Shown piece by piece: positions 46,738 to 56,800 of a stretch of DNA of 64,000 nt. This DNA comes from an uncultured Alphaproteobacteria bacterium (GTDB lineage Bacteria; Pseudomonadota; Alphaproteobacteria; HIMB59; GCA-002718135), in contig CACKNC010000002.1 of NCBI GenBank assembly GCA_902601455.1, positions 1 through 64,000 on the forward strand, read 5' to 3'. Under the pieces are notes generated by a model. It ran no database searches. It was given only the letters and a program-made list of their open reading frames with translations, and was not told the origin of the DNA. The translations under genes were made by a program, and so were the position numbers. The stretch's first letter is position 1. Every line of letters starts with the position of its first letter.

Positions 46738-48528
46738 ATGTCTATCAATTTCGATAATTATAATAACATTGTTGCTATGTTTTTTGAAAAATCAAAAGAG
46801 ATGAAAGATAAACCTTATTTGTGGAAAAAAAATAATAACGAATTTGAGTCACTGTCTTGGAAAAATGTTGAGTTATTAGTTAAGTCTATTGCGAGATCTC
46901 TTATAGGGTTGGGCGTTTTAAAAGGTGATAGAGTTGTAATTTTATCTGAAAATAGACCAGAATGGCAAATTGCAGATTTAGCTATAATGTCAATTGGTGC
47001 AATAACTGTCCCTGTTTATACAACAAGCACTACTTCTGACTACAGTCATGTTATCAATCATTCTGGTGCAAGGTGCATGATTATATCCTCTCACGAACTT
47101 TGTCTTAAAGCTCTTCCTGCATTAGAGAGTTCCTCAGATTGTAAAAGCATTATTAAGATTGATGATGATAATCATTCATACGATAACCCTGTTAATGTTT
47201 TGCAGTGGAGTGATCTTATAAAAAGTCAAGAAAACCAAAATTATAATTTTGATGATGAAATTAAATCTATAAAAAGAATTGATACTGCCTGCATAATATA
47301 TACATCAGGGACTGGCGGAAACCCAAAAGGAGTTATGTTAAGTCATGGAGCAATGCTATCAAACTGTACAGGCGCACAAGTATTATTAAAAAATCTTTTA
47401 GAAGGTATGGATGAGATTAAATTTCTTTCCTGGCTTCCTTTATCTCATTCTTATGAACATACATTACAATTTTTTACTTTAGGCATTGGTGCTCAAGTTT
47501 ATTACTCTGAAGGTATTGATAAGTTAGTAATTAATATGGGTGAAGTTAGTCCTCATTTTATGACTGCTGTTCCAAGATTTTATGATTCTTTGCATACAAG
47601 AATTTCTCAAGGTTTAAAAAAACAAGGTAAATTAAGCCAAGCTCTTTTCGCAACCACTCTAAGATTAGGTAAAAAGAAATATAATGGAGAAAAACTTAGT
47701 TTTATTGAAAGTTTTACAAATAGTATTCTTGATAAATTAGTAAGAAGAAAGGTTAATAAAAGATTTGGTGGATCGTTGAAGGCTCTTATTTCAGGTGGTT
47801 CAGCTCTAAATTTTGAAGTAGGATTATATTTAACAGCTTTAGGATTACCTCTATTACAGGGTTATGGACAAACCGAAACTGCTCCCGTGGTTTCTGCTAA
47901 TCCTCCAGAAAAAGTAAAACTAGATACTGTTGGACCACTTTTCCATGGTGTTAAAGTTAAAATTGCTGATGATGGCGAAATATTAGTCAGTGGGGAAAAC
48001 GTTATGAATGGATATTGGAATGATCCAGATGCTACATCTAAAACTCTTATTGATGGATGGGTACATACGGGAGATATAGGTGAGTTTGATGAAGAAAATT
48101 ATCTTAAAATTACCGATAGAAAAAAAGATATTCTTGTTAATGCCGGTGGAGATAATATTTCTCCATCCAGAGTTGAAGCAAAACTTGATATTGAACCTGA
48201 AATAGCACAATCTATGCTTTACGGAGATTTTAAAAATTATTTAGTTGCCGTTATTGTTCCAGATAAAGATTTTGCAATAAATTGGGCAAAAGAAAATTCT
48301 AAAGATGAAAATTTTGGCTCTATTGTTAAAGATGAAAATTTTAATAAAGTAATGAAAGAAGTAGTAAATAAGGTAAATAAAAATTTATCTGTAATTGAAC
48401 AGGTCAGAAAATTTATACTAATTGATCATGAGTTTACAATTGAAAATAGCATGATGACACCTTCAATGAAAGTTCGTCGTTTTGCAGTAAAAGATAAATA
48501 TGGCGATCAATTAGAAGACCTTTACTAA
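46738..48528 (+). CDS. Long-chain fatty-acid-CoA ligase
   Basis: AMP-forming synthetase of 596 residues, resembling the large FadD15-type. ATP motif IIYTSGTGGNPKGVMLSH; acyl-site segment FLSWLPLSHSYEHT; then LLQGYGQTETAPVVSANPP; hinge VHTGDIGEFDEENYLKITDRK; and the C-terminal lysine region VRRFAVKDKYGDQL. It activates long-chain fatty acids for beta-oxidation or lipid synthesis. A GGAGGT box lies about 8 bases upstream of the ATG, one of the clearest ribosome binding sites in the window. Confidence 0.93.
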   Translation: MSINFDNYNNIVAMFFEKSKEMKDKPYLWKKNNNEFESLSWKNVELLVKSIARSLIGLGVLKGDRVVILSENRPEWQIADLAIMSIGAITVPVYTTSTTSDYSHVINHSGARCMIISSHELCLKALPALESSSDCKSIIKIDDDNHSYDNPVNVLQWSDLIKSQENQNYNFDDEIKSIKRIDTACIIYTSGTGGNPKGVMLSHGAMLSNCTGAQVLLKNLLEGMDEIKFLSWLPLSHSYEHTLQFFTLGIGAQVYYSEGIDKLVINMGEVSPHFMTAVPRFYDSLHTRISQGLKKQGKLSQALFATTLRLGKKKYNGEKLSFIESFTNSILDKLVRRKVNKRFGGSLKALISGGSALNFEVGLYLTALGLPLLQGYGQTETAPVVSANPPEKVKLDTVGPLFHGVKVKIADDGEILVSGENVMNGYWNDPDATSKTLIDGWVHTGDIGEFDEENYLKITDRKKDILVNAGGDNISPSRVEAKLDIEPEIAQSMLYGDFKNYLVAVIVPDKDFAINWAKENSKDENFGSIVKDENFNKVMKEVVNKVNKNLSVIEQVRKFILIDHEFTIENSMMTPSMKVRRFAVKDKYGDQLEDLY

Positions 48529-48530
48529 TA

Positions 48531-48815
48531 CTATTTTGTATTAAAATCTTTTAATTGTTCTTTAGTTGCCTCTTTTTGATATTTCCTTTTCCATTCATCG
48601 TAAGGCATTCCATAAACTAATTCTCTTGATTGATTATAATCTAGGGATATATTCTTCTTTTCAGCAGCTGCTAAATACCATTTAGATAAACAGTTTCTAC
48701 AGAAGCCTGATAAGTTCATTAGATCTATATTTTGAACATCAGTTCTTGTTTGTAAGTGAGTTATTAATCTTTCAGCAACATCTGCTAGTAGTTCTCTATC
48801 AAATTTTTTATTCAT
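48531..48815 (-). CDS. DUF1244 family protein
   Basis: A 94-residue protein matching DUF1244: FDRELLADVAERLITHLQ at the start, the CRNCLSKWYLAAAEKK cysteine motif in the middle, and ELVYGMPYDEWKRKYQKEAT at the end. Widespread in alpha- and gammaproteobacteria; function not known to me. Convergent with the acyl-CoA ligase by two bases and divergent from pyk by 58. Confidence 0.88.
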   Translation of the reverse strand: MNKKFDRELLADVAERLITHLQTRTDVQNIDLMNLSGFCRNCLSKWYLAAAEKKNISLDYNQSRELVYGMPYDEWKRKYQKEATKEQLKDFNTK

Positions 48816-48873
48816 AATGGCTCAATTAAGTTTAAATTAAGTTAAATTAAATATATAAACATTTATAAATTAA

Positions 48874-50313
48874 ATGAAACGTAATAGAAAAGCTAAAATT
48901 TTAGCAACTTTAGGTCCTGCATCATCTTCAAGTGATATAATCGAAAGGCTATTTAAGTCTGGATGTGATGTATTTAGACTGAATTTCTCTCATGGCTCAG
49001 TAGAAACTCACCGTCAAAATTTACAAAGTATAAGAGCTCTAGAAGAAAAATATGATCATGCATCATGTATTTTAGCAGATTTACAAGGCCCCAAACTACG
49101 AGTTGGAGAATTTAAAAATACTGATGAGTCTCTAAAGAAAGGGCAAACATTTATATTAGATACTAATTCAGAATTAGGTGATCACAAACGAGTAAATTTT
49201 CCTCATTCTGAAATTTATGAACATTTAACGCCCAACTGTACACTATTAATAAATGATGGAAGAATAAGACTTCAGGTAATTGAACAACATAAAGATAAAT
49301 TAATCACTGAAGTTTTAAATGATGGAATTATTTCAAACAATAAAGGTGTCAATATTCCTGATGTTATACTTCCTATAGATTCAATGACAAATAAGGATAG
49401 AGCAGATTTACAAAAAGCTCTTGATATGAATGTTGATTGGGTTGCTCTTTCTTTTGTTCAACAAGCTGAAGATATAACTAAGTTAAAGAAGATTGTTAAT
49501 GGAAAAGCAATGATAATGGCTAAAATAGAAAAACCATCCGCTGTTAAAAATATAGATGAAATCATAAAAGTTGCTGATGGTATTATGATTGCAAGGGGTG
49601 ATCTTGGAGTAGAAATGCCCACTGAAAATGTTCCAATAGTTCAAAAAAATATTATTAAGAGATGTCGTTATTTTGGAAAACCAGTAGTTGTTGCAACACA
49701 GATGCTCGAAAGTATGATATCAAATTTAGTACCAACAAGAGCTGAAGCATCTGACGTTGCCAATGCAATTTATGACGGAACTGATGCCGTTATGTTATCA
49801 GGTGAGTCTGCAGTTGGTGACTATCCTATTGAGTCAGTATCAACAATGAACAGTATCATTGAAAATGTAGAGAAAGATAAAAATAATTTTAATTTAGAAA
49901 TTGAAAATAATGAAAGTTTTAAAACAATTGATGATACAGATGCAATTACAAGTGCTGCCTATTCTATAGCTAATAATGCTGGTGCAAAAGCGATAATAAC
50001 ATTTTCTGTAAGTGGAAAAACTACTTTAAGGATGGCACGTGAAAGAGCGCCAGTACAAATAATTGGTCTTTCCCCGAACATTACAACAGCGAGAAAAATG
50101 CAAATTGCTTGGGGAGTAAATTCATGTCACTCCACTCAAGACGCAGCTAATACAACTGAAATGGTAAATATAGCATGCAGTGTAGTAAAAAATAAAAATT
50201 TAGTTAAAGCTGATGATAGCGTCATCATCACTGCAGGAGTTCCGTTTGGAAATGCTGGAACAACTAATTTATTAAGAATAGCAAAAATTATTGAAGATAA
50301 AAACCTTACTTAA
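48874..50313 (+). CDS. pyk: Pyruvate kinase
   Basis: Final glycolytic step, PEP to pyruvate with ATP. Motifs: KILATLGPASSSSDI; the metal/substrate segment MAKIEKPSAVKNIDEI; GIMIARGDLGVEMP; PVVVATQMLESM; and DGTDAVMLSGESAVGDYP. The C-terminal regulatory-type domain is present, giving 479 residues. Together with pfk it shows a complete regulated glycolytic pair in one window. The end overlaps the aminotransferase gene by eight bases. Confidence 0.97.
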   Translation: MKRNRKAKILATLGPASSSSDIIERLFKSGCDVFRLNFSHGSVETHRQNLQSIRALEEKYDHASCILADLQGPKLRVGEFKNTDESLKKGQTFILDTNSELGDHKRVNFPHSEIYEHLTPNCTLLINDGRIRLQVIEQHKDKLITEVLNDGIISNNKGVNIPDVILPIDSMTNKDRADLQKALDMNVDWVALSFVQQAEDITKLKKIVNGKAMIMAKIEKPSAVKNIDEIIKVADGIMIARGDLGVEMPTENVPIVQKNIIKRCRYFGKPVVVATQMLESMISNLVPTRAEASDVANAIYDGTDAVMLSGESAVGDYPIESVSTMNSIIENVEKDKNNFNLEIENNESFKTIDDTDAITSAAYSIANNAGAKAIITFSVSGKTTLRMARERAPVQIIGLSPNITTARKMQIAWGVNSCHSTQDAANTTEMVNIACSVVKNKNLVKADDSVIITAGVPFGNAGTTNLLRIAKIIEDKNLT

Positions 50314-51508
50314 GTTGTTCACAAGCTCTTTTTATTCTTGCACAAGCATCTGTTAATATTTCATCACTCGTTGCATAGGATAATCTAAAATAAGGAGATA
50401 AACCAAAAGCAGCTCCATGAACTCCAGCTATGCCTTCTCTCTCTAAAAGATAACTCATAAAATCTTCATCATTAGAGATTTTTTGTCCATCTGGAGTTAC
50501 TTTACCTATTACACCAGCACATGATGGATAAACATAAAAAGCTCCTTGTGGTGTTAGACAACTTAAACCATCAATTTGATTTAGCAAATTTACGACCAAA
50601 TCTCTTCTTCTAACAAATGCTTGATTATGCTCACCAATGAAATCTTGAATTCCATTCAATGCTTCTACAGAAGCGGCCATAGAAATTGAAGAGGTTGAAG
50701 TAGTACTTTGAGATTGAATTTTATTCATAGCAGTAATAATTTCTTTTGGCGCGCCACAATATCCTAATCTCCAACCAGTCATGCAGTATGATTTAGACAC
50801 TCCATTTAATGTTAGACATCTATCTTTAAGTTTTGGCTCAACAGAAGCTATGGTTGAAAATTCTAAGTCGTCGTAAATTACTTTTTCGTAAATATCATCT
50901 GACATAATTAAAACTTGAGGATACTTTAACAAGACATCTGCTAATTTTTGAAGCTCTTGTTTAGAATAAAGACTACCAGTTGGATTACTTGGGCTATTCA
51001 ACATTAACCATTTTGTTTTATCGGTAATACTTTTTTCTAGCTGATCAGCAGTTAACTTGAAATTTTGATCCTCTGGACAAGGTACTATGATAGGCTTTCC
51101 TTCAGCTAACAAAACTATATCAGGGTAGCTTACCCAAAAAGGTGCAGGAATAATTACTTCATCTTCAGGATTAATTGTTGCCATCATCGCGTTATAAATT
51201 ATGTGTTTTCCTCCAACGCCAACAATTATTTCGTCTAAATCGTAGTGCAGATTATTATCCTTTAAGAATTTCGATTGTATTGCTTTTTGTAATGCAGGGG
51301 TTCCTTTACCAGGAACATACCTTGTTTGCCCTTCTTCCATTGCCGTTACAGCAGCTTTTCTAATGTTTAAAGGTGTATCAAAATCTGGCTCTCCTGCAGC
51401 TAGAACTAAAACATCCTTACCCTCCGCTCTTAGAGCATTTGCTTTAACATTAATACCAACTGTCATTGAAGGTTTAATTCTTTTAAGTCTGTCAGCAATA
51501 AAATTCAT
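50306..51508 (-). CDS. Aspartate aminotransferase, class I/II (alphaproteobacterial type)
   Basis: PLP aminotransferase of 400 residues. The PLP-binding Lys lies in NGVSKSYCMTGWRLGY, with the NSPSNPTGSLYS substrate loop and the C-terminal Arg region FRLSYATSDE. The subgroup 1-beta/gamma features (LVLAAGEPDFDTP) match aspartate/prephenate aminotransferases of alphaproteobacteria, which transaminate aspartate, glutamate and sometimes prephenate. The TauE exporter is six bases upstream on the same strand. Confidence 0.92.
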   Translation of the reverse strand: MNFIADRLKRIKPSMTVGINVKANALRAEGKDVLVLAAGEPDFDTPLNIRKAAVTAMEEGQTRYVPGKGTPALQKAIQSKFLKDNNLHYDLDEIIVGVGGKHIIYNAMMATINPEDEVIIPAPFWVSYPDIVLLAEGKPIIVPCPEDQNFKLTADQLEKSITDKTKWLMLNSPSNPTGSLYSKQELQKLADVLLKYPQVLIMSDDIYEKVIYDDLEFSTIASVEPKLKDRCLTLNGVSKSYCMTGWRLGYCGAPKEIITAMNKIQSQSTTSTSSISMAASVEALNGIQDFIGEHNQAFVRRRDLVVNLLNQIDGLSCLTPQGAFYVYPSCAGVIGKVTPDGQKISNDEDFMSYLLEREGIAGVHGAAFGLSPYFRLSYATSDEILTDACARIKRACEQLK

Positions 51509-51513
51509 ATTTT

Positions 51514-52323
51514 TTAAATTATATAATGTTCAATAATTAGACTTATGCATGTAAACAATAAAAAAATTGAGAATATTCTTCTTAATGTTACTTTATTAAC
51601 ATTTACAGAAACCTTTGCTCCTAAATTTGCAGTAAATATACTTGTAGAAGATATTAATAAAACAATAGCTAAATTAAGATACCCAATGGAAAATGGTGGT
51701 AAATTATCTATGTTAGAACCAGATAGCATTAGGATAATAGCACCAGGAAACGCAATAAAGAAACCTAAAGCAGCAGATGTACCGACTGCTTCATATATTT
51801 TTTTTGAGAACATTGTTAATGTTGGAACACTAAAACTTCCTCCTCCTATTCCTATTAATACAGACATAAAACCAATCAGAAAACTAATTACTAAATTGAC
51901 CAGTTTAAATTTAGGCAGATCTTTAGAAATGATTATAGGATCTTTTTGAAAGGCCATATTCAATGCAATCAAAAAAGCTAATAAAATAAAAATATTAACT
52001 AATATTTGACCTGAAATTAAACTAGCGCCATAAGAACCTAATACAGAACCAAGAACTATACCTGGAGACCATGTTCTTAGTATAGAAAAATTTACATTTC
52101 CAAGCTTTATATGAGAACGTATTGAAGAAATTGAAGTAAAGCATATTACACCCAAGGAAGATGCTATTGAAATATGCATAGCGTAATCTGATGAGTAATC
52201 TAAATATAGAAGAACAAAATAACTAATTGGAACAATTATAATACCTCCACCTACTCCTAAAAGGCCTGCCATAAAACCTGATATAATTCCGGTTACTAAA
52301 AAAATAATTATTAAACTTGTCAA
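51514..52323 (-). CDS. TauE/SafE-family anion exporter
   Basis: A 269-residue integral membrane protein with about eight hydrophobic segments. The repeated GxGGG signatures of the family are GFMAGLLGVGGGIIIVP and GFMSVLIGIGGGSFSVP. Relatives export sulfite, sulfoacetate or other organic anions, often next to sulfonate catabolism genes; none is here, so the substrate is unknown. Next to an aminotransferase, a link to taurine or cysteate breakdown is a weak guess. Confidence 0.88.
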   Translation of the reverse strand: MTSLIIIFLVTGIISGFMAGLLGVGGGIIIVPISYFVLLYLDYSSDYAMHISIASSLGVICFTSISSIRSHIKLGNVNFSILRTWSPGIVLGSVLGSYGASLISGQILVNIFILLAFLIALNMAFQKDPIIISKDLPKFKLVNLVISFLIGFMSVLIGIGGGSFSVPTLTMFSKKIYEAVGTSAALGFFIAFPGAIILMLSGSNIDNLPPFSIGYLNLAIVLLISSTSIFTANLGAKVSVNVNKVTLRRIFSIFLLFTCISLIIEHYII

Positions 52324-52388
52324 TTTTTACCGCTTTGATTTACTTTTTATTGTAGTAATCTTTTTAAAATAAAAGTAAATTATTACCT

Positions 52389-53513
52389 ATGCAACATATT
52401 CATTGGTTAGGGACTGGCCTATCATCTATCCCAGGTATTCGAAGATTAGCTCAAAACTATGACTTTTTAACTATCTGGAATAGAACTATAGAAAAGGCCG
52501 AGCAAAGCATAAATCATATAAATAAACAAAATGTGTTAGCAAAAAAATTTGATATTGAGTCTCTCAGTCAAACCTTAAAAGCCGGGGATATAGTTGTTTC
52601 ACAATTACCTGCTAATCAACATGTAGACATTGCAAAATTATGCCTGACAAAAAAATGTCATTTCGCAACTAGTAGTTATATTTCTCCTGACATGCAAAGT
52701 TTAGATGCTGATGCTAAAAAAAATAATTTAATTTTTGTTAATGAGGTTGGTCTTGATCCAGGTATAGATCATTTCTTTTCTCACTTACTTGTTAAAAAAT
52801 TAAAAGATATGAAACTAAGTAATTTAGATGTAACATATCATTCATACTGCGGTGGTTTTCCTGCAATACCCAATGATTTTAGATATAAATTTAGCTGGTC
52901 TCCAGTAGGGGTCATTAAGGCATTAAATAATGATGCAAAATTTATAAGAGATTTTATTGAAGTAACTGAAACACCATACAAAAATGTTGGGAAATACACT
53001 GTTAGTAATGAAATTTATGAAGCGTACCCAAACAGAGACTCTACTCCCTATATTTCAGAATATAACTTTGACTCAAAATGGAGAATAAAAGAGTTTGTAA
53101 GAGGAACTCTAAGATTAAACGGATGGAAAAATGCTTGGTCTGATATTTTTAAAATGCTTGATAATAAATCACCAGAATTAAATAAACAAATTGATATTTT
53201 AGGGGAAGAATTATGGAAAAAACATCCATATCTCCAAGATGAGCAAGACCGCGTCGTTCTTTATGTTAAGTTGTTAGCTCGTAAAGATAATAAAGAAGTA
53301 TTTAATAGTTTTTATGCATTGGATGAAAAAGGATCTGGGGAAAATACAGCAATGGGTAAACTAGTATCTATTACTTTATCTTGCGCAATTGATTTAATAT
53401 TAGAAAATAAAATGCTAAGTGGAGTTCAGGCTGCGCCTCACGATGAAAATTTAATAAATTATTTTTTTAAGACTTTTGAAGAATATAAAATTGTTATAAA
53501 AAATAATTTATGA
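52389..53513 (+). CDS. Saccharopine dehydrogenase (NADP+, L-glutamate-forming)-like
   Basis: A 374-residue dehydrogenase of the LYS9 type. The Rossmann loop is unusual in form (HWLGTGLSSIPGIRRLAQNY), followed by the TIWNRTIEKAEQSI segment and the saccharopine site VNEVGLDPGIDHFFS and YHSYCGGFPAIPNDFRYKF-like stretch. It cleaves saccharopine to glutamate and aminoadipate semialdehyde. Coupled by a four-base overlap to the lysine-forming partner just downstream, so the two make the bifunctional catabolic pathway of lysine as two genes. Confidence 0.9.
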   Translation: MQHIHWLGTGLSSIPGIRRLAQNYDFLTIWNRTIEKAEQSINHINKQNVLAKKFDIESLSQTLKAGDIVVSQLPANQHVDIAKLCLTKKCHFATSSYISPDMQSLDADAKKNNLIFVNEVGLDPGIDHFFSHLLVKKLKDMKLSNLDVTYHSYCGGFPAIPNDFRYKFSWSPVGVIKALNNDAKFIRDFIEVTETPYKNVGKYTVSNEIYEAYPNRDSTPYISEYNFDSKWRIKEFVRGTLRLNGWKNAWSDIFKMLDNKSPELNKQIDILGEELWKKHPYLQDEQDRVVLYVKLLARKDNKEVFNSFYALDEKGSGENTAMGKLVSITLSCAIDLILENKMLSGVQAAPHDENLINYFFKTFEEYKIVIKNNL

Positions 53514-54748
53514 AAAAAAAAATAAAATCTATAGGAATTCTTAAAGAAAGCAGACCTGATGAAAGTCGTGCTCCAATTACACCTAGCCAAGTACCGCTTA
53601 TTATTAAAACATATCCTGATATAGATATTACGGTTCAACCATGTGATAATCGCACCTTTAAAAATAATGAATATTCAGAGTATGGCGCGAAAATATCTGA
53701 GGATTTGGATAGTTGTGATTTGTTATTTGGAGTAAAAGAAGTAGATGTGGACAAACTTATTCCAAATAAAGATTATATTTTTTTTTCCCATACATATAAA
53801 TTAAATAAAGAAACGTTATCCAACGCTCAAGGCACTCCCGGAATGGATAAAAAAAAATTATTAAAAAGTATTTTAAGTAAAAAAATTAAGCTAATTGATT
53901 ATGAGAATATTCGCGCTGCAAATGGAGCTAGATATCTAGGATTTGGAAGATTTGCAGGAATTGTTGGTTGTTATAACACTTTGAATTTATTTTTATCACA
54001 AAATAATTTCCAACCTTTGGCTCGCGCTTATAAAATCAATGATTATGAAAGAATTAAAAATAATTTATCTGAAGTACGTTTTCCAAATTTTAAACTTCTA
54101 GTCACAGGTGATGGAAGGGTTAATAATGGTGTTCAAGAACTACTTAAATATACAAATATAAAACAAGTATCAAATGAAGAGTTTTTAAAATCAAATTTTG
54201 AATATCCTGTATATTGTAATCTAGAAACTAAAGATTATGTCATTCACAAAAATAAAAAACCTTTTGAGCTCAAACATTTTATTGAATTTCCAGGCGAATA
54301 TGAGTCACAAACTTATGAATACTTAAAAGTAAGTGATCTCTTTATAAGCGCTCATTATTGGGATCCAAGTTCTCCGAAAATATTTACAAAAGAACAAATG
54401 AAGGAATTTTTAAAACTTAAAATTATTGGTGATATAACTTGTGATGTTGATGGATCTATACCTACAACTATAAAATCTACAACGATTGAAGAACCTAATT
54501 TTTTTCTGAACACTGAAATATTTTCTGAAACAAAAAAAGTTGATGGTAATTTAGCAATTATGGCTGTTGACAATCTACCGTCTGAGTTACCTAGAGACTC
54601 TAGTATTGAATTTGGTAATGGTATAGTGAATGAAGTTTTACCTTATATATTAGAAGAAGATGACGGTAGAATTTTAAATTCAACAATTGCCGCTGAAGGT
54701 CGTTTTTTAAAAAAATATAACTATTTAAATGAGTATATTAACTCATAA
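53510..54748 (+). CDS. Saccharopine dehydrogenase (NAD+, L-lysine-forming) / lysine-ketoglutarate reductase-like
   Basis: A 412-residue protein of the LYS1/LKR type, with an alanine-dehydrogenase-like N-terminal domain (SIGILKESRPDESRAPITPS) and the GYRYLGFGRFAGIVG-type strand seen here as ARYLGFGRFAGIVG. The core loop LLVTGDGRVNNGVQELL holds the NAD site. In bacteria that degrade lysine it condenses lysine with 2-oxoglutarate. Paired with the upstream gene and directly followed by uvrB. Confidence 0.9.
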   Translation: MKKKIKSIGILKESRPDESRAPITPSQVPLIIKTYPDIDITVQPCDNRTFKNNEYSEYGAKISEDLDSCDLLFGVKEVDVDKLIPNKDYIFFSHTYKLNKETLSNAQGTPGMDKKKLLKSILSKKIKLIDYENIRAANGARYLGFGRFAGIVGCYNTLNLFLSQNNFQPLARAYKINDYERIKNNLSEVRFPNFKLLVTGDGRVNNGVQELLKYTNIKQVSNEEFLKSNFEYPVYCNLETKDYVIHKNKKPFELKHFIEFPGEYESQTYEYLKVSDLFISAHYWDPSSPKIFTKEQMKEFLKLKIIGDITCDVDGSIPTTIKSTTIEEPNFFLNTEIFSETKKVDGNLAIMAVDNLPSELPRDSSIEFGNGIVNEVLPYILEEDDGRILNSTIAAEGRFLKKYNYLNEYINS

Positions 54749-56800
54749 ATGAATTTACCTAATACTATTAATCAATTAGCAAAATCTAATGAAAAATTTA
54801 AAATTGTAAGTGATTTTACCCCTAGTGGTGATCAACCTGCAGCAATAAAAACATTAGTTAAAAACCTAAATGATAATGAAAATGAACAAGTATTACTAGG
54901 TGTCACTGGTTCAGGAAAAACTTTTACAATGGCAAAGGTTATTGAACAAATGCAAAAACCTACGCTTATTATGGCTCCAAATAAAACTCTAGCAGCTCAG
55001 CTCTACGGAGAGATGAAAAGTCTTTTCCCTAATAATGCAGTAGAGTATTTTGTAAGTTATTATGATTATTATACTCCAGAAGCATATGTTGCAAAAAGTG
55101 ATACATTTATTGAAAAAGAATCATCAATAAATGAACAAATAGACAGACTTCGTCACTCGGCTACTAGATCACTTGTGGAGAGAAAAGACACAATAATTGT
55201 GGCATCAGTATCTTGTATTTACGGGATTGGCTCAGTGGATGCTTACTCTTCAATGTCATTCACTATAGAAAAAAATCAATCCATTAATAGAGATATTTTA
55301 ATAAGAAAATTAGTAGAGCTGCTTTACAAAAGAAGAGATATGGATTTTAAAAGAGGGAGTTTCCGGGCCAAAGGGGATGTTCTAGAAATTTTTCCTTCAC
55401 ACCATGAAGACAGGTCATGGAAAATTTCTTTTTTTGGAGATGATATTGAAAAAATATCTGAAATTGATCCTCTCACTGGTGAGAATTTAGGAGATCTTGA
55501 ACAAATACGTATATTTGCTAACTCTCACTACGTTACCCCTAAACCAACAATAAAAAAAGCATTAGTACAAATAAAAGAAGATTTAAAAAAACAACTTGAT
55601 ATTTTTGAAAAAGAAAAAAAATTGTTAGAACGGCAACGTCTTGATGAGCGAACTACATTTGATTTAGAAATGATAGAAACAACAGGTAGTTGCAGTGGTA
55701 TTGAAAATTATTCAAGATACCTGTCTGGGAGACAACCTGGGGAACCTCCTCCAACATTATACGAATACATACCTGAAGACTCACTTTTATTTATTGATGA
55801 AAGTCACATAACCTGTAGTCAAATATCAGGAATGTATAAAGGTGATTTCTCAAGAAAATCTACTTTATCACAATACGGGTTTAGGCTTCCTAGTTGTCTT
55901 GATAATAGACCACTTAAAAGAGAAGAATGGGATGCAATGAGACCTCAAACTATATTTGTCAGTGCCACACCTGGTGAGTATGAATTAGAAAAAACTGGAG
56001 GTGTCTTTGTTGAACAGGTTATACGTCCAACTGGATTAATTGACCCACCAATAGAAATACGACCAACGAAACATCAAATCGATAATTTAATAGATGAATG
56101 TAAATCAACAATATCAAGTGGATATAGAGTAATAATAACTACTTTAACAAAAAAAATGTCAGAGGACTTAACTGAATACATGCATGAAGAGGGCTTGAAA
56201 GTGAGATATCTTCATTCTGATATTGATACTCTCGAGCGAATAGCGATCATTAGAGACCTTAGGTTGGGAGTTTTTGATATTTTAATCGGTATTAATCTTT
56301 TGCGAGAAGGATTAGATATTCCAGAATGTGCACTTATGGCGATACTAGATGCTGATAAAGAGGGTTATCTGCGTTCTAAAACCAGTTTAATTCAAACTAT
56401 TGGAAGAGCGGCAAGAAATGTAGATAGTAAGGTAATAATGTATGCTGACACAGTTACAAAAAGTATGAAAGCAGCAATTCATGAAACAGAAAGAAGACGT
56501 GAAAAACAACTTCAATATAACAAAGAAAAAAACATAACACCTATTAGTATTAAAAAAAATATAGAAGAAATTTTAGAAAATACAGCTGAGCAAGATCATG
56601 TAACTGTCGAAATTGAAAATGCAAAAGAATTGGTTGGGAAAGATCTAAACAAACATATCAAGCACCTTGAAGATAAAATGAATATGTTTGCATCAAAACT
56701 AGAATTTGAAGATGCAGCAAGAATACGTGATGAAATAAATAGACTTAAAGCCAAAGAAGTTGGTTTATCTGATAAAATTTTAAAATTTAGAAATAAATAA
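54749..56800 (+). CDS. uvrB: UvrABC excision nuclease subunit B
   Basis: DNA-damage recognition helicase of 683 residues. Walker A GVTGSGKTFTMAKV; the beta-hairpin VSYYDYYTPEAYV that threads damaged DNA; helicase motif LLREGLDIPE; motif VI LIQTIGRAARNVDSK; and a C-terminal UVR domain LEDKMNMFASKLEFEDAARI that contacts UvrC. Starts immediately after the saccharopine gene stop (zero gap), and the acyl-CoA hydrolase starts right after its own stop. Confidence 0.97.
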   Translation: MNLPNTINQLAKSNEKFKIVSDFTPSGDQPAAIKTLVKNLNDNENEQVLLGVTGSGKTFTMAKVIEQMQKPTLIMAPNKTLAAQLYGEMKSLFPNNAVEYFVSYYDYYTPEAYVAKSDTFIEKESSINEQIDRLRHSATRSLVERKDTIIVASVSCIYGIGSVDAYSSMSFTIEKNQSINRDILIRKLVELLYKRRDMDFKRGSFRAKGDVLEIFPSHHEDRSWKISFFGDDIEKISEIDPLTGENLGDLEQIRIFANSHYVTPKPTIKKALVQIKEDLKKQLDIFEKEKKLLERQRLDERTTFDLEMIETTGSCSGIENYSRYLSGRQPGEPPPTLYEYIPEDSLLFIDESHITCSQISGMYKGDFSRKSTLSQYGFRLPSCLDNRPLKREEWDAMRPQTIFVSATPGEYELEKTGGVFVEQVIRPTGLIDPPIEIRPTKHQIDNLIDECKSTISSGYRVIITTLTKKMSEDLTEYMHEEGLKVRYLHSDIDTLERIAIIRDLRLGVFDILIGINLLREGLDIPECALMAILDADKEGYLRSKTSLIQTIGRAARNVDSKVIMYADTVTKSMKAAIHETERRREKQLQYNKEKNITPISIKKNIEEILENTAEQDHVTVEIENAKELVGKDLNKHIKHLEDKMNMFASKLEFEDAARIRDEINRLKAKEVGLSDKILKFRNK

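Noticed and set aside
51545-51949. 134-residue plus-strand ORF across the TauE gene
   Set aside because: Antisense to a conserved membrane protein; no own signature.
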